Source: Gordonia heveisoli (GTDB lineage: Bacteria; Actinomycetota; Actinomycetes; Mycobacteriales; Mycobacteriaceae). From it: DNA of 64,000 nt. The notes beneath the pieces are model-generated. The model was not told where the DNA came from, made no database searches, and worked only from the letters and a program-made list of their open reading frames with translations. Of this stretch, positions 54,086 through 63,789 are shown in pieces. Positions within the stretch are counted from its first letter, which is position 1, and every line of letters begins with the position of its first letter. Both the position numbers and the translations under genes were made by a program. The stretch is taken from positions 16,593-80,592 of the forward strand of contig NZ_JASXSH010000021.1 of the NCBI RefSeq assembly GCF_030315745.1. The letters run 5' to 3'.

Positions 54086-54502
54086 GTGACCGAACGTACT
54101 CTCGTCCTCATCAAGCCCGACGGCGTTGCTCGCAACCTCATCGGCGACATCATCAACCGTATCGAGCGCAAGGGTCTCTCGATCGTCGCGCTGGAACTGA
54201 GAACGGCCGCCGACGACGTGGCTGCGGGCCACTACGCCGAGCATGAAGGCAAGCCCTTCTACCCGTCGTTGCTGGAATTCATCACCTCCGGACCGCTCGT
54301 CGCGGCCGTGCTCGAAGGCCCGCGTGCGGTCGCCGCGTTCCGGCAGATCGCCGGCGGCACCGACCCGGTCGAGAAGGCTGTGCCGGGCACCATCCGTGGC
54401 GACTTCGCGCTGAGCACCCAGAACAATCTCGTCCACGGCTCGGACTCGCCGGAGTCCGCCGAGCGAGAGATCGCGCTCTGGTTCCCCGAGCTCAAAGCCT
54501 GA
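54086..54502 (+). CDS. ndk: Nucleoside diphosphate kinase
   Basis: 138 residues from a [38 protein letters not shown] at the N-terminus and the catalytic His in [22 protein letters not shown] are diagnostic. [26 protein letters not shown] is the nucleotide-binding region. Transfers the gamma-phosphate among NTPs. A TATTGT -10-like element ends six bases before the start, so the mRNA may be leaderless. Confidence 0.96.
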   Translation: MTERTLVLIKPDGVARNLIGDIINRIERKGLSIVALELRTAADDVAAGHYAEHEGKPFYPSLLEFITSGPLVAAVLEGPRAVAAFRQIAGGTDPVEKAVPGTIRGDFALSTQNNLVHGSDSPESAEREIALWFPELKA

Positions 54503-54972
54503 CGCTCTCCACAATCCGAATCGGAATCAGTCCCCTCGAACCCCGACGCGAGGGCCATATCGGCCATGCTTTGCGGGTATCGAACCCTGATGTGGGATAC
54601 TTGCACAGTTGCCGGGAACACACTTTGTTCCTGACAGCCGGATGACGCGCCCGGTGTCGGCGTGAGTCGTCGCAGCACATATGCGACGAACACCCCGAAT
54701 CCGTGGTCGTCCCCACCGGAGTTCGGCCGATGGTCAATCACCGTCTGTCGCACTCGTCCGCCGACTCTCGTCCGTTTCGGGCGATCATCGGCGAATCGGT
54801 GTCGTGGACGGTGTAGCGCGGTCATCACCGCAAGCGCGTCGCAGGTCGGTTCAGTTCATGAACCCGCCGTCGACGCAGAGACCACACAACACCGGTCCGA
54901 GTGGCCGGGACACAGAGCAGACCCTCGCGTGGCCGCGTCAGCCCGACGCGCCCGGGGGTTCGAGGAGACTGA
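54503..54972 (+). other. 470-bp leader region of rne
   Basis: No ORF is supported. A -10-like GGGATACT lies near 54595-54602, downstream of which GGAACA-CACT-TGTTCC (about 54616-54631) forms a small hairpin. RNase E mRNAs often carry a long, autoregulatory 5' UTR, and this length is compatible with that. Confidence 0.5.
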
Positions 54973-57900
54973 GTGACCGACAACGGGTCGCCGGCTGACG
55001 CGAACGCAGCGTCCGAACCGGCGGAACAATTTTCCAGCAGACTTCGTGTGCACGCCCTGGCCAGGGCGCTGGGGCAGACCAGCCGTCAGGTGCTGGCACA
55101 CCTCGCCGACCTCGGCATCGCGGCACGGAGCGCGCAATCCAGCGTCGACCCCGAGGTGGCGCGCGCCGTCGCCGACCGCGTGCGCGAGCATGTCGAGGTC
55201 GACGAGACGCAGGTGACCGAGCCGACCGCCGCACCCGCACCGCAGGCCGAGACGCCCGCCGGCGAGGTCGTCGAAGCCGCACCGACCGACTCCGCGCCCG
55301 CCGAGGCGACTCCCGCCGAGGAATCCGCTACCGAAGCGGCCCCCGAGGCTGAGGCTGCGCCGGATGCCGAAGCGGCCCCGGCGACCGAGGAAGCGCCGAC
55401 GCTGTTCTCGGCGGCATCCGAACAGTCGCACCAACCGATCTTCACCGAGCCGTCCGCGGCGGCGGCCGGTCCGTTGTTCCTGCAGCCGCAGGCTGACGAC
55501 GAGACGGCCCAACCGACGCGTAAGCGCCGCAGCGAGACCCGCCGGGACGCCGAGATCACCGGCGACGCCACCGCCACCGACAGCACCGCCACCGATGCCG
55601 AAACCGGCGCCGATGACAGCAGCGCGGACGACGCGGGATCCGACGCCACCGACGCCGAGTCCGGCGACGAGGGTTCGGGTCGCCAGCGCCGACGTCGTCG
55701 TGGCCGCCGTGGCCGTGGCCGCGGCCGCGGTGACCAGTCGGAGGACGGCGACAACGCTGAGTCCGACGGCGCAGAGTCGGGCAGGGCAGAGTCGGGCAGC
55801 TCTGACGCCGACGGAGTCGAAGCCGACGCAGCAGAAGCCGACGCCAACGACGCCGGAAGCACGGATGCCGCGACGGCCGATACCGACGGTGATTCCACGG
55901 ACGCTGAGTCCACGGACGGCGATTCCAAGGACAGCGAGTCCAAAGACGGCAAGCCCGCCGGTAAGCGTCGTCGCAGCCGGTCGCGTGGCGCGGCCAAGGC
56001 CGGGGCGGCCGACGCCGAAGGCGCATCTGCCGACGGTGGTGAGTCCGCGAAGGATGCCGACAGCTCGGACGACTCGTCGGATGCCGACAGCGAAAGTGGC
56101 GAGGACGCGGACGGCGACGAGTCGTCGACATCGCGCCGTCGCCGCCGCCGGCGTCGTCGCAAGGGCGGCGGCGACGGAGACGAAGGCTCACCCGACGATC
56201 CGCCGAACACAGTCGTCCACGAACGCGAGCCGCGCAGCAAGCGTGCCCGCGATGAGGTGCAGGGCATCTCGGGATCGACGCGCCTGGAAGCCAAGCGTCA
56301 GCGACGCCGCGACGGTCGGGACGCGGGACGTCGACGTCCGCCGATCCTGACCGAGTCGGAGTTCCTCGCGCGTCGCGAGGCCGTGGACCGCGTGATGGTG
56401 GTCCGCGAACGCAGCGCCAACAGCAAGATCTCGGTGGCGAACGCCACCAATGGTCACGACCACGCGCCGATCGAGGACTACACGCAGGTGGCGGTCCTGG
56501 AGGACGGTGTTCTGGTCGAACACTTCGTCACCACCGCGACGTCGTCGTCGATGGTCGGCAACATCTACCTGGGCCGCGTGCAGAATGTGCTGCCCGGCAT
56601 GGAAGCCGCTTTCGTCGACATCGGTCGCGGCCGTAACGGCGTGCTGTACGCGGGCGAGGTGAACTGGGACGCCGCCGGCCTCGACGGTGGTTCGCGCAAG
56701 ATCGAACAGGCCCTCAAGCCCGGCGACAACGTGCTGGTGCAGGTCAGCAAGGACCCGGTCGGACACAAGGGTGCCCGACTCACCACCCAGATCTCGCTGG
56801 CCGGCCGCTACCTGGTCTACGTGCCAGGTGGCTCGTCGACCGGTATCAGCCGCAAGCTGCCCGACGTCGAACGCAAACGTCTCAAGCAGATCCTGTCCAA
56901 GCTGGTGCCCGAGGATGCCGGTGTCATCATCCGCACCGCGTCGGAGGGGGTCAGCGCCGACGAACTCGCCGCCGACATCGAACGCCTCGAGACCAAGTGG
57001 AAGAAGATCGACGAGTCGGTCGCCGACGCCAAGAAGGGATCCGGCGCGGTCGGCCCCAAGGCTCTCTACGAGGAGCCGGACCTGCTGGTGCGGGTCGTGC
57101 GCGACCTGTTCAACGAGGACTTCAAGAAGCTCGTCGTCGAAGGTGACAAGGCCTGGGATCTGGTCGAGCGCTACGTCAGTTCGGTTGCCCCGGATCTGAT
57201 GGAGCGTGTGGAGAAGTTCTCGCGCGCACACGCCGACGCCCCCGACTCGTTCACCGTGCATCGCATCGATGAGCAGTTGGCCAAGGCGCTCGACCGCAAG
57301 GTGTGGCTGCCCTCGGGTGGCACGCTGATCATCGAGCACACCGAGGCGATGACCGTCGTCGACGTCAACACCGGCAAGTTCACCGGATCGGGCGGCAACC
57401 TCGAGGAGACGGTCACCCGCAACAACCTGGAGGCGGCCGAGGAGATCGTGCGGCAGATGCGCCTGCGCGACATCGGCGGAATGATCATCGTCGACTTCAT
57501 CGACATGGTCCTCGAATCGAACCGCGACCTGGTGCTCCGCCGTCTCACCGAGTCGCTGGCCCGGGACCGTACCCGTCATCAGGTCTCCGAGGTGACCTCG
57601 CTCGGCCTGGTCCAGATGACCCGCAAGCGGCTCGGTACCGGGCTGCTGGAGGCATTCTCGACGCCGTGCACCAACTGTGGTGGTCGGGGCATCATCGTGC
57701 ATGCCAATCCGGTCGAGGTGAAGACCGAGGAGAGCAAGTCCTCGGAGGGTTCGTCGAAGCGGTCGCGCCGGGGTAAGCGTAAGGCGGAGGCGGCGCCCGC
57801 GCCGGAGCCGAAGGCCGCGCATCACAATCCGTCGGAGCATCCGATGTTCCGGGCGATGGCGGCGCACAGCCACGACGGGGAACACGGCCACGACGGGGAA

Positions 57901-58350
57901 CACGGCCACGGTGAGGACCACGGCCACGGTGAGGACCACGGCCACGCGGCGGACCACGAGCACGCCGACGCGCACGCGGGGTCCACAGGTGAGCAGCAGG
58001 TCGCCGAGGTCGAGGCCGTCGATTCAGGGGCCGAGGTCGCTGCGGATGCCACCCCGGCGGTCGACGCCGCCCCGGTTGTCGAGAGTCCGGTTGTGGATGC
58101 CGCAGATGTCGGCTCAGGGTCACCGGCCCCGGCGGCCAAGCGTCGGCGACGTGCCGTGCGCCGGGCGGCGGCGCCGACCGCGCCCGCGCCGGAACCGATC
58201 ACTGTCGCCGTCGATACGCCGGCCAAACCGCTGACGACGTCGGGCCCGGCCGCCGGTAACCAGACGACCGAGGCGCCGGTCGCGGTGAAGCGCCGACCCC
58301 GACGACGGACCGCCGGACGACCAGCCGGTCCGCCGCCTGCCGAGCAGTAG
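54973..58350 (+). CDS. rne: RNase E/G-family ribonuclease with IF2-N-like head and His-rich tail
   Basis: 1125 residues from a GTG. Residues about 23-67 resemble the IF2 N-terminal domain (RVHALARALGQTSRQVLAHLADLGIAARSAQSSVDPEVARAV). About 400 residues of Ala/Asp/Glu/Ser-rich linker with Arg-rich patches follow. The catalytic core begins near residue 500: S1 domain (MVGNIYLGRVQNVLPGMEAAFVDIGRGRNGVLY), 5'-sensor, and DNase-I-like active site (VVDVNTGKFTGSGGNLEETVTRNNLEAAEEI, IVDFIDM). The zinc link CTNCGGRG is near residue 900. Residues about 965-1000 are HG/HD-rich repeats. This enzyme initiates mRNA decay and rRNA/tRNA processing. It is followed by rplU. Confidence 0.93.
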   Translation: MTDNGSPADANAASEPAEQFSSRLRVHALARALGQTSRQVLAHLADLGIAARSAQSSVDPEVARAVADRVREHVEVDETQVTEPTAAPAPQAETPAGEVVEAAPTDSAPAEATPAEESATEAAPEAEAAPDAEAAPATEEAPTLFSAASEQSHQPIFTEPSAAAAGPLFLQPQADDETAQPTRKRRSETRRDAEITGDATATDSTATDAETGADDSSADDAGSDATDAESGDEGSGRQRRRRRGRRGRGRGRGDQSEDGDNAESDGAESGRAESGSSDADGVEADAAEADANDAGSTDAATADTDGDSTDAESTDGDSKDSESKDGKPAGKRRRSRSRGAAKAGAADAEGASADGGESAKDADSSDDSSDADSESGEDADGDESSTSRRRRRRRRRKGGGDGDEGSPDDPPNTVVHEREPRSKRARDEVQGISGSTRLEAKRQRRRDGRDAGRRRPPILTESEFLARREAVDRVMVVRERSANSKISVANATNGHDHAPIEDYTQVAVLEDGVLVEHFVTTATSSSMVGNIYLGRVQNVLPGMEAAFVDIGRGRNGVLYAGEVNWDAAGLDGGSRKIEQALKPGDNVLVQVSKDPVGHKGARLTTQISLAGRYLVYVPGGSSTGISRKLPDVERKRLKQILSKLVPEDAGVIIRTASEGVSADELAADIERLETKWKKIDESVADAKKGSGAVGPKALYEEPDLLVRVVRDLFNEDFKKLVVEGDKAWDLVERYVSSVAPDLMERVEKFSRAHADAPDSFTVHRIDEQLAKALDRKVWLPSGGTLIIEHTEAMTVVDVNTGKFTGSGGNLEETVTRNNLEAAEEIVRQMRLRDIGGMIIVDFIDMVLESNRDLVLRRLTESLARDRTRHQVSEVTSLGLVQMTRKRLGTGLLEAFSTPCTNCGGRGIIVHANPVEVKTEESKSSEGSSKRSRRGKRKAEAAPAPEPKAAHHNPSEHPMFRAMAAHSHDGEHGHDGEHGHGEDHGHGEDHGHAADHEHADAHAGSTGEQQVAEVEAVDSGAEVAADATPAVDAAPVVESPVVDAADVGSGSPAPAAKRRRRAVRRAAAPTAPAPEPITVAVDTPAKPLTTSGPAAGNQTTEAPVAVKRRPRRRTAGRPAGPPPAEQ
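57865..57977 (+). repeat. His-rich tandem repeats in rne
   Basis: Degenerate 18-bp units (CACGACGGGGAACACGGC and CACGGTGAGGACCACGGC types) encode HDGEHG and HGEDHG copies in the RNase E tail. Confidence 0.85.
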
Positions 58351-58643
58351 TGTGAGCGGGGCCGACACGCGGCGGGTCGAGTTTGACCCGACTACCGGCG
58401 GTCCCGTAATCTTGCAAGGTCGCCTTCCGCGGTGTATTCGCGCTGTGCGGGTGTGTCCCAGACACAATTCCGGCGCAGCGGCGAGACTCGCGGCAGGCAT
58501 TCTGGTGTGAACCACCTGAATCCCCGGTCATGCGGCTGGGTGTTCTGCGGCCCGCGCCAGCACGGACACAGCACGTTCACCACACCAAGCCCGGTGCACC
58601 AGCGGCACCGCGGCCCGACAGATGAGTAAGAGGAAGAACTTCG
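58351..58643 (+). other. 293-bp leader of rplU-rpmA
   Basis: No ORF is supported. A promoter (TTGACC, 18 bp, TAATCT) lies at 58383-58412, with a small GGGTC/GACCC hairpin overlapping its -35 element. The remaining leader of about 230 bases is long for a ribosomal protein gene and could carry autoregulation. Confidence 0.45.
58383..58412 (+). promoter_or_regulatory. Promoter of rplU-rpmA
   Basis: TTGACC (58383-58388), an 18-base spacer and TAATCT (58407-58412), about 230 bp before rplU. Confidence 0.5.
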
Positions 58644-58955
58644 ATGGCAACGTACGCGATCGTCAAGACCGGCGGTAAGCAGTACAAGGTCGCTGAGGGC
58701 GACATTGTGAAGGTCGAGAAGATCGACGGCGAGCCGGGCAGCACTGTCAGCCTGCCGGTCGCGTTGGTCGTCGACGGATCGACCCTGACCACTGACGCCG
58801 ACAAGCTCGCCAAGATCTCGGTCACCGGTGAGGTCGTCGAGCACACCAAGGGCCCGAAGATCCGGATCCACAAGTTCAAGAACAAGACCGGCTACCACAA
58901 GCGCCAGGGCCACCGTCAGAAGCTGACGGTCATCAAGGTCACCGGTATCAAGTAG
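58644..58955 (+). CDS. rplU: 50S ribosomal protein L21
   Basis: 103 residues, full length. [24 protein letters not shown], the [36 protein letters not shown] tail binds 23S rRNA. GAGGAAG ribosome-binding site. Forms a two-gene unit with rpmA 44 bp downstream. Confidence 0.98.
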   Translation: MATYAIVKTGGKQYKVAEGDIVKVEKIDGEPGSTVSLPVALVVDGSTLTTDADKLAKISVTGEVVEHTKGPKIRIHKFKNKTGYHKRQGHRQKLTVIKVTGIK

Positions 58956-58999
58956 TTCGTCGACTCGACTCGTCTCGTAGACCTCAGGAGGACTGACAG

Positions 59000-59263
59000 A
59001 TGGCACATAAGAAGGGCGCGTCCAGCTCGCGCAACGGTCGTGATTCCAATGCCCAGCGGCTTGGTGTGAAGCGTTTCGGCGGCCAGCAGGTGCTTGCCGG
59101 CGAGATCCTGGTCCGCCAGCGCGGCACCAAGTTCCACCCGGGAGTGAATGTCGGCCGCGGTGGCGACGACACCCTGTTCGCTCTCGAAGCGGGTGCGGTG
59201 CAGTTCGGCACCAAGCGTGGCCGCAAGACGGTCAACATCGTCCCGGAAACCGCTTCGGTCTGA
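59000..59263 (+). CDS. rpmA: 50S ribosomal protein L27
   Basis: 87 residues: [19 protein letters not shown] (the N-terminal tail reaches the peptidyl-transferase centre), [35 protein letters not shown] precedes the ATG. A terminator hairpin follows. Confidence 0.98.
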   Translation: MAHKKGASSSRNGRDSNAQRLGVKRFGGQQVLAGEILVRQRGTKFHPGVNVGRGGDDTLFALEAGAVQFGTKRGRKTVNIVPETASV

Positions 59264-59295
59264 CCCGAGCGCACGGCGACAACAACGTTCGACAC

Positions 59296-59343
59296 CTTAA
59301 GGGCGGGCAGGGTCACGAGTACCCGGCTCGCCCTTAAGTGTTT
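59296..59343 (+). terminator. Terminator after rpmA
   Basis: CTTAAGGGCG (59296-59305) pairs with CGCCCTTAAG (59329-59338), followed by TGTTTT. Confidence 0.75.
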
Positions 59344-59400
59344 TCGCGGGCAACCGCGCGATTCCGCGCACCCGCGGTCTGTAGGGAAAGGACTCCTCCG

Positions 59401-60864
59401 ATGTCACGGTTCGTCGATCGGGTGACCATCCATGTCGCGGCGGGCAACGGCGGGCACGGCTGCTCGTCGGTGCATCGGGAGAAGTTCAAGCCACTCGGTG
59501 GCCCCGACGGCGGCAACGGCGGCAACGGCGGCTCGGTGCAACTCGTCGTCGACCCGCAGGTGCACACGCTGCTCGACTTCCACTTCCGGCCGCATGCCAA
59601 GGCAGGCAACGGCAAGCCCGGTATGGGTGACAATCGCGACGGCGCGATGGGTGAGGATCTGATCCTCAAGGTTCCCGACGGCACGGTGGTGCTCGACGCC
59701 GACGGGTCGATCGTCGCGGATCTGGTAGGGGCCGGCACTGTCTTCGAAGCGGCACAGGGCGGTCGTGGCGGCCTCGGCAACGCGGCGTTGGCGTCGCGGG
59801 CCCGCAAGGCACCCGGATTCGCGCTGCTCGGTGAGGAAGGTCAGCAACGTGACCTGGTCCTCGAGCTGAAGTCGGTCGCCGATGTCGGCCTCGTCGGCTT
59901 CCCGTCGGCAGGTAAATCGTCGCTGGTGTCGGTCCTCTCGGCGGCGAAGCCGAAGATCGCCGACTATCCGTTCACGACGCTGGTGCCGAACCTCGGTGTC
60001 GTGCAGACCGCCGGTGACGTCTTCACCATCGCCGATGTTCCCGGGCTCATCCCTGGGGCCTCGACCGGTCGCGGACTCGGACTGGAGTTCCTGCGCCATC
60101 TGGAACGCTGCGCGGTGCTGGCGCATGTGGTCGATTGCGCGACACTCGAACCCGGTCGCGACCCGGTCTCTGACATCGACGCGCTGGAGGCCGAGCTGGC
60201 CGCCTACCGGCCGGCCCTGGACGCCGACCACGGTCTGGGCGATCTCGCCGACCGTCCGCGGGTGGTCATCCTCAACAAGGTCGACGTCCCCGACGCCGCG
60301 GAGTTGGCGGATCTGGTGGAACCTGAACTGGCTGAACGTGGTTGGCCGGTGTTCCGGATCTCGGCGGTGTCCCACGTCGGGTTGCGCGAACTGACCTTCG
60401 CGCTGGCGGACATGGTGCGGGACTACCGTGCGGCGCAGCCGAAACAGGTTGCGCGCCGGGCGATCATCCGGCCGAAAGCGGTCGACGAGACCGGCTTCAC
60501 AGTGGTCGCCGATCCTGATATCGCGGGCGGTTTCATCGTGCGTGGTGCCCGTCCGGAGCGGTGGATCGTGCAGACGCAGTTCGACAACGACGAGGCCGTC
60601 GGCTACCTCGCTGATCGGCTCAACCGGTTGGGCGTCGAAGACGAACTCGTCCGCCTGGGCGCGGAGCCCGGTGCGTCGGTCACCATCGGTGCCGTCACCT
60701 TCGACTGGGAGCCGTCGACGCCGATGGGTGACGACGTGCCGATCACCGGACGTGGCACCGACATTCGGCTCGACCGGTCTGAACGTGTGGGTGCTGCTGA
60801 ACGTAAGCAGGCGCGTCGGGTGCGTCGCGGCCTGCATGAGGACGACGAGAACGGTGATCGGTGA
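59401..60864 (+). CDS. obg: Obg GTPase (CgtA)
   Basis: 487 residues from the ATG at 59401 (GGAAAGGA upstream). The Gly-rich Obg fold ([35 protein letters not shown]) spans about 1-158. G domain: G1 [10 protein letters not shown]3 [11 protein letters not shown]4 NKVD, G5 ISAVS. A C-terminal OCT domain covers about 370-445, plus a basic tail ([20 protein letters not shown]). It associates with 50S assembly and growth control. Confidence 0.96.
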   Translation: MSRFVDRVTIHVAAGNGGHGCSSVHREKFKPLGGPDGGNGGNGGSVQLVVDPQVHTLLDFHFRPHAKAGNGKPGMGDNRDGAMGEDLILKVPDGTVVLDADGSIVADLVGAGTVFEAAQGGRGGLGNAALASRARKAPGFALLGEEGQQRDLVLELKSVADVGLVGFPSAGKSSLVSVLSAAKPKIADYPFTTLVPNLGVVQTAGDVFTIADVPGLIPGASTGRGLGLEFLRHLERCAVLAHVVDCATLEPGRDPVSDIDALEAELAAYRPALDADHGLGDLADRPRVVILNKVDVPDAAELADLVEPELAERGWPVFRISAVSHVGLRELTFALADMVRDYRAAQPKQVARRAIIRPKAVDETGFTVVADPDIAGGFIVRGARPERWIVQTQFDNDEAVGYLADRLNRLGVEDELVRLGAEPGASVTIGAVTFDWEPSTPMGDDVPITGRGTDIRLDRSERVGAAERKQARRVRRGLHEDDENGDR

Positions 60865-60910
60865 TCGTGTGCGGTGACCAACTGGGCTCGGCGTCGCGGC
60901 AGGCGTGCGC

Positions 60911-62026
60911 ATGAGTGAGGTGCGCGAGTACATCGCCCACGCGCGCAGTGTGGTCATCAAGATCGGGTCATCGGCGCTGACCGATCTCGCCGACGGCCTG
61001 GACAAGGCCCGGCTCGACCGTCTCGCCGACGCCATCGAGGCTCGAATGCGCGCCGGGTCGGATGTGATCGTGGTGTCCTCGGGTGCGATCGGTGCGGGGA
61101 TCGCCCCGCTCGGGCTGAAGAAGCGGCCGACCGATCTGGCGACCAAACAGGCCGCGGCCAGCGTCGGCCAGCTCGCGCTGGCACATGCGTGGGGGACCTC
61201 TTTCGCGCGCTACGACCGCACGGTCGGGCAGGTGCTGCTCACCGCGGACGACATCTCCAATCGTGCCCATCACGCCAACGCGCAGCGCACTCTCGACCGG
61301 TTGCGGTCGCTGGGTGCCGTCGCGGTGGTCAACGAGAACGACACGGTGGCCACCAACGAGATCCGGTTCGGCGACAACGATCGGCTGGCCGCGCTCGTCG
61401 CGCATCTCGCCGGTGCCGACGCGCTGGTCCTGCTCTCGGATGTGGACGGACTCTACGACGGTGATCCGCGCAAGGTGTCCGAGACGGGGGAGCGGGCCCG
61501 GTTCATCCCCGAGGTGTCCGGACCCGAAGACCTCGACGGCGTGATAGCCGGGTCCGGTGGTGCGCTGGGTACCGGGGGCATGGCATCCAAACTCGCTGCC
61601 GCGCGGCTCTCCGCCGACGCCGGGGTGCCGGTTCTGCTCGCCTCCGCCGAACAGGCCGGGCAGGCGCTGGCCGACGCCTCGGTCGGAACGGTGTTCGCCG
61701 CCCGCCCGGAGCGGTTGTCCGCACGGAAATTCTGGGTCCGGCACGCCGCGGACGCGCGCGGACAGATCGTGCTCGACGACGGTGCGGTGGCGGCGGTGTC
61801 GCGGCGCCGCCGGTCCTTGCTGGCGGCGGGCGTAGTGGGTGTCGAGGGGCGCTTCTCCGACGGCGACGTCGTCGAACTCGTGGACACCACCGGCCGGATT
61901 CATGCGCGCGGCGTGGTCGCCTTCGACTCTGACGACATCTCCTCGATGATGGGTGCCCATTCCGAGGAACTGCCCGCGGACCTCGCCCGCCCGGTGATCC
62001 ACGCCGACGATCTGGTGCCGCTCTGA
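60911..62026 (+). CDS. proB: Glutamate 5-kinase
   Basis: 371 residues from the ATG at 60911. Phosphorylates glutamate in the first step of proline biosynthesis. Features: [12 protein letters not shown] and [12 protein letters not shown] in the amino-acid-kinase domain, [49 protein letters not shown], and [28 protein letters not shown]-terminal PUA domain begins near 280 ([14 protein letters not shown]). It is the last gene of the conserved block; the DNA beyond it has a different base composition. Confidence 0.96.
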   Translation: MSEVREYIAHARSVVIKIGSSALTDLADGLDKARLDRLADAIEARMRAGSDVIVVSSGAIGAGIAPLGLKKRPTDLATKQAAASVGQLALAHAWGTSFARYDRTVGQVLLTADDISNRAHHANAQRTLDRLRSLGAVAVVNENDTVATNEIRFGDNDRLAALVAHLAGADALVLLSDVDGLYDGDPRKVSETGERARFIPEVSGPEDLDGVIAGSGGALGTGGMASKLAAARLSADAGVPVLLASAEQAGQALADASVGTVFAARPERLSARKFWVRHAADARGQIVLDDGAVAAVSRRRRSLLAAGVVGVEGRFSDGDVVELVDTTGRIHARGVVAFDSDDISSMMGAHSEELPADLARPVIHADDLVPL

Positions 62027-62033
62027 ACAGCTG

Positions 62034-62735
62034 CTAGCTAGTGGCTTGGTCCGCAAGGGAGTGCACTATTGCGAGGCCGAGATTTTCCACTATTTCGGCT
62101 TCGTCTGCACTTAGCGGCGCGCGCGAGTTACTTGCTGCAGTGTCGCCTTCGACACTGAGCGTCTCGACCGAAAGTCGGTGGACGACTATATGTCGGCAAT
62201 GCGCTATTTTGTCGAAACCGGTACACGTGTCTTTGGCTACGTCATGAGATCCGACATAATTCTTGACACATTCGGAGAGTCGTGGAGCACCAAGGGATCG
62301 CAAAGCCTTACTTATGCTGGCTGAATTCTGAAAGTTCGTCCGATCGTTCTCTTTAAAGATTGCAGTTTGCGCCAAAGTTGAAAGTAGTCCGATATTCACT
62401 GCATCGCCACGGGCTTGCGCATCCATCATTGCCCGGGCGGCAGCTACGGGAATGGTAGCCTTGATCACCGCCAGCGGTTCATATTCTCCTTTGAGGTATG
62501 CGCATAGAGTATCGCAGTAGATAGATTTGACGAGTTCATCGATCGACGCTACGGCAGCAACGACCGAAAATGATGCCAGGTCTCGGCTGATATCGGCGCC
62601 CGAAGAATCTTCGTCGCCGCACTCGGTGTCCGAACTGCGCATTGATCTTGCGGTCGTAGCGAGAGATTTCGCACGCTGTATATTGCATCTGAATACGCGT
62701 TCGCGCTGACGCAAACGAAACAAGTAGTCAGCCAT
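62034..62735 (-). CDS. HEPN-like protein (candidate RNase/toxin)
   Basis: 233 residues. Helical throughout; a VASIDELVKSIYCDTLCAYLKG segment near residues 60-85 resembles the opening helices of HEPN domains. Near residue 181 is R-H-I-V-V-H, which fits the HEPN catalytic motif R[N/D/H]X3-5H. Such proteins are typically metal-independent RNases in toxin-antitoxin or abortive-infection systems. The gene lies one base after the stop of the ParA-like gene (TAGAATG), so the two are translationally coupled. Its base composition is visibly lower in GC than the neighbouring housekeeping genes. I could not assign it to a named HEPN family with certainty. Confidence 0.6.
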   Translation of the reverse strand: MADYLFRLRQRERVFRCNIQRAKSLATTARSMRSSDTECGDEDSSGADISRDLASFSVVAAVASIDELVKSIYCDTLCAYLKGEYEPLAVIKATIPVAAARAMMDAQARGDAVNIGLLSTLAQTAIFKENDRTNFQNSASISKALRSLGAPRLSECVKNYVGSHDVAKDTCTGFDKIAHCRHIVVHRLSVETLSVEGDTAASNSRAPLSADEAEIVENLGLAIVHSLADQATS

Positions 62736-62736
62736 T

Positions 62737-63789
62737 CTATTCCGCCGTCAGGGAGATGATACGTTGTGCGAAGTCAGTGAAGATTCTGTCAAAATCTCTG
62801 ACTTTATCCAGTTGTCCTACGGCCGCGGCCCCACCGGTGAACAGGTCGTCGTGCTGGAGCTCGAACACTGGCTTGTGCTTCTCCTGCGACGTGGCGATCA
62901 GCGAATTGAAATCGGGGATCTGGGCGAGTTTGTAGGATTCGGTGTGATTCCAGTAGAGGTCTGGATCCATGGAGAGACCGACCTTCTCGAGTGCGGGGAT
63001 GAATACGTTGTGTACGGCCTCGTCGAGATGATTGAAATAGACTTCGAATGACTTGGAGGGCATCCCGTTTCGAAGACGATATTTCTGTACTACCGTCCCG
63101 AGGAATTTTGGATCCTTTGGTTTGAAGGTATAGAGGATATCTTCATCGTCAAACATTCCCAGTTGCCTAACGCGTTTCGTCCAGTCAATCCATCGCGGGA
63201 TGGCTTGGGATAAACTGTCTACGGCCATAACAGAGAACACATCGGGCATCATTGGGACGATGAAGTAGTCGGCATTGAGGAAATTGATCTGATTGATAGC
63301 GCCAAGGCTTGGGCTCATGTCTACGAGTACGTAGTCTGCCGAGTATCTTTCTGCGGCTAGCCTATAGAGTTCGGAGAAGCTTCCTGGAACGTTCTGCATG
63401 GCAGGCATCATTGAGCCCATATTCATAGCCGTGGCCAACTGGGTCTCCACCTCTGCCATTTTGACACTGCCGGGCAGCAGGCGAAGATTGTCATTTCCGG
63501 CGATCGGATTGCAATCCGGCGACTCGATCTTCTTGCCCATGCTCTTCATGACAGGTAGCAACGAATTATGGAGATTTACCTTTTCGAACTGTTGATACGA
63601 ATCGGGTAGGACCCCGCCATCGGCGATTTCGAGTGATAGGCCGGTCAGATTGCATTGCGGATCGGCATCGACGAGTACGACGCGCTTTCCTAGCTGAGAA
63701 AGCTTCCATCCCACATGGAAGCATGTTGTGGTCTTACTGACGCCACCCTTGTTATTGAAGAAGGCGATAGTTCGAGCGTTGCTTGCCAT
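62737..63789 (-). CDS. ParA-family (AAA_31) ATPase
   Basis: 350 residues from the ATG at 63789 (GGGGAG eight bases upstream; a GTG nine bases earlier overlaps it). The deviant Walker A motif NNKGGVSKTT (residues about 12-21) has both Lys residues, but Ser replaces the usual Gly between them (KGGVGKTT). Walker A' is VVLVDADPQCNLTG, and VLVDMSPSLGAINQINFLNADYFIVPMMPDVFS carries the later loop. ParA proteins usually act with ParB in partition, but no parB is visible here. The direct coupling to a HEPN-like gene and low GC favour a mobile or defence role. Downstream partner only; the upstream end of the island is outside the window. Confidence 0.8.
   Translation of the reverse strand: MASNARTIAFFNNKGGVSKTTTCFHVGWKLSQLGKRVVLVDADPQCNLTGLSLEIADGGVLPDSYQQFEKVNLHNSLLPVMKSMGKKIESPDCNPIAGNDNLRLLPGSVKMAEVETQLATAMNMGSMMPAMQNVPGSFSELYRLAAERYSADYVLVDMSPSLGAINQINFLNADYFIVPMMPDVFSVMAVDSLSQAIPRWIDWTKRVRQLGMFDDEDILYTFKPKDPKFLGTVVQKYRLRNGMPSKSFEVYFNHLDEAVHNVFIPALEKVGLSMDPDLYWNHTESYKLAQIPDFNSLIATSQEKHKPVFELQHDDLFTGGAAAVGQLDKVRDFDRIFTDFAQRIISLTAE

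Noticed and set aside
59404..61146. Open frame antisense to obg/proB
   Set aside because: Shadow of two confidently identified genes.
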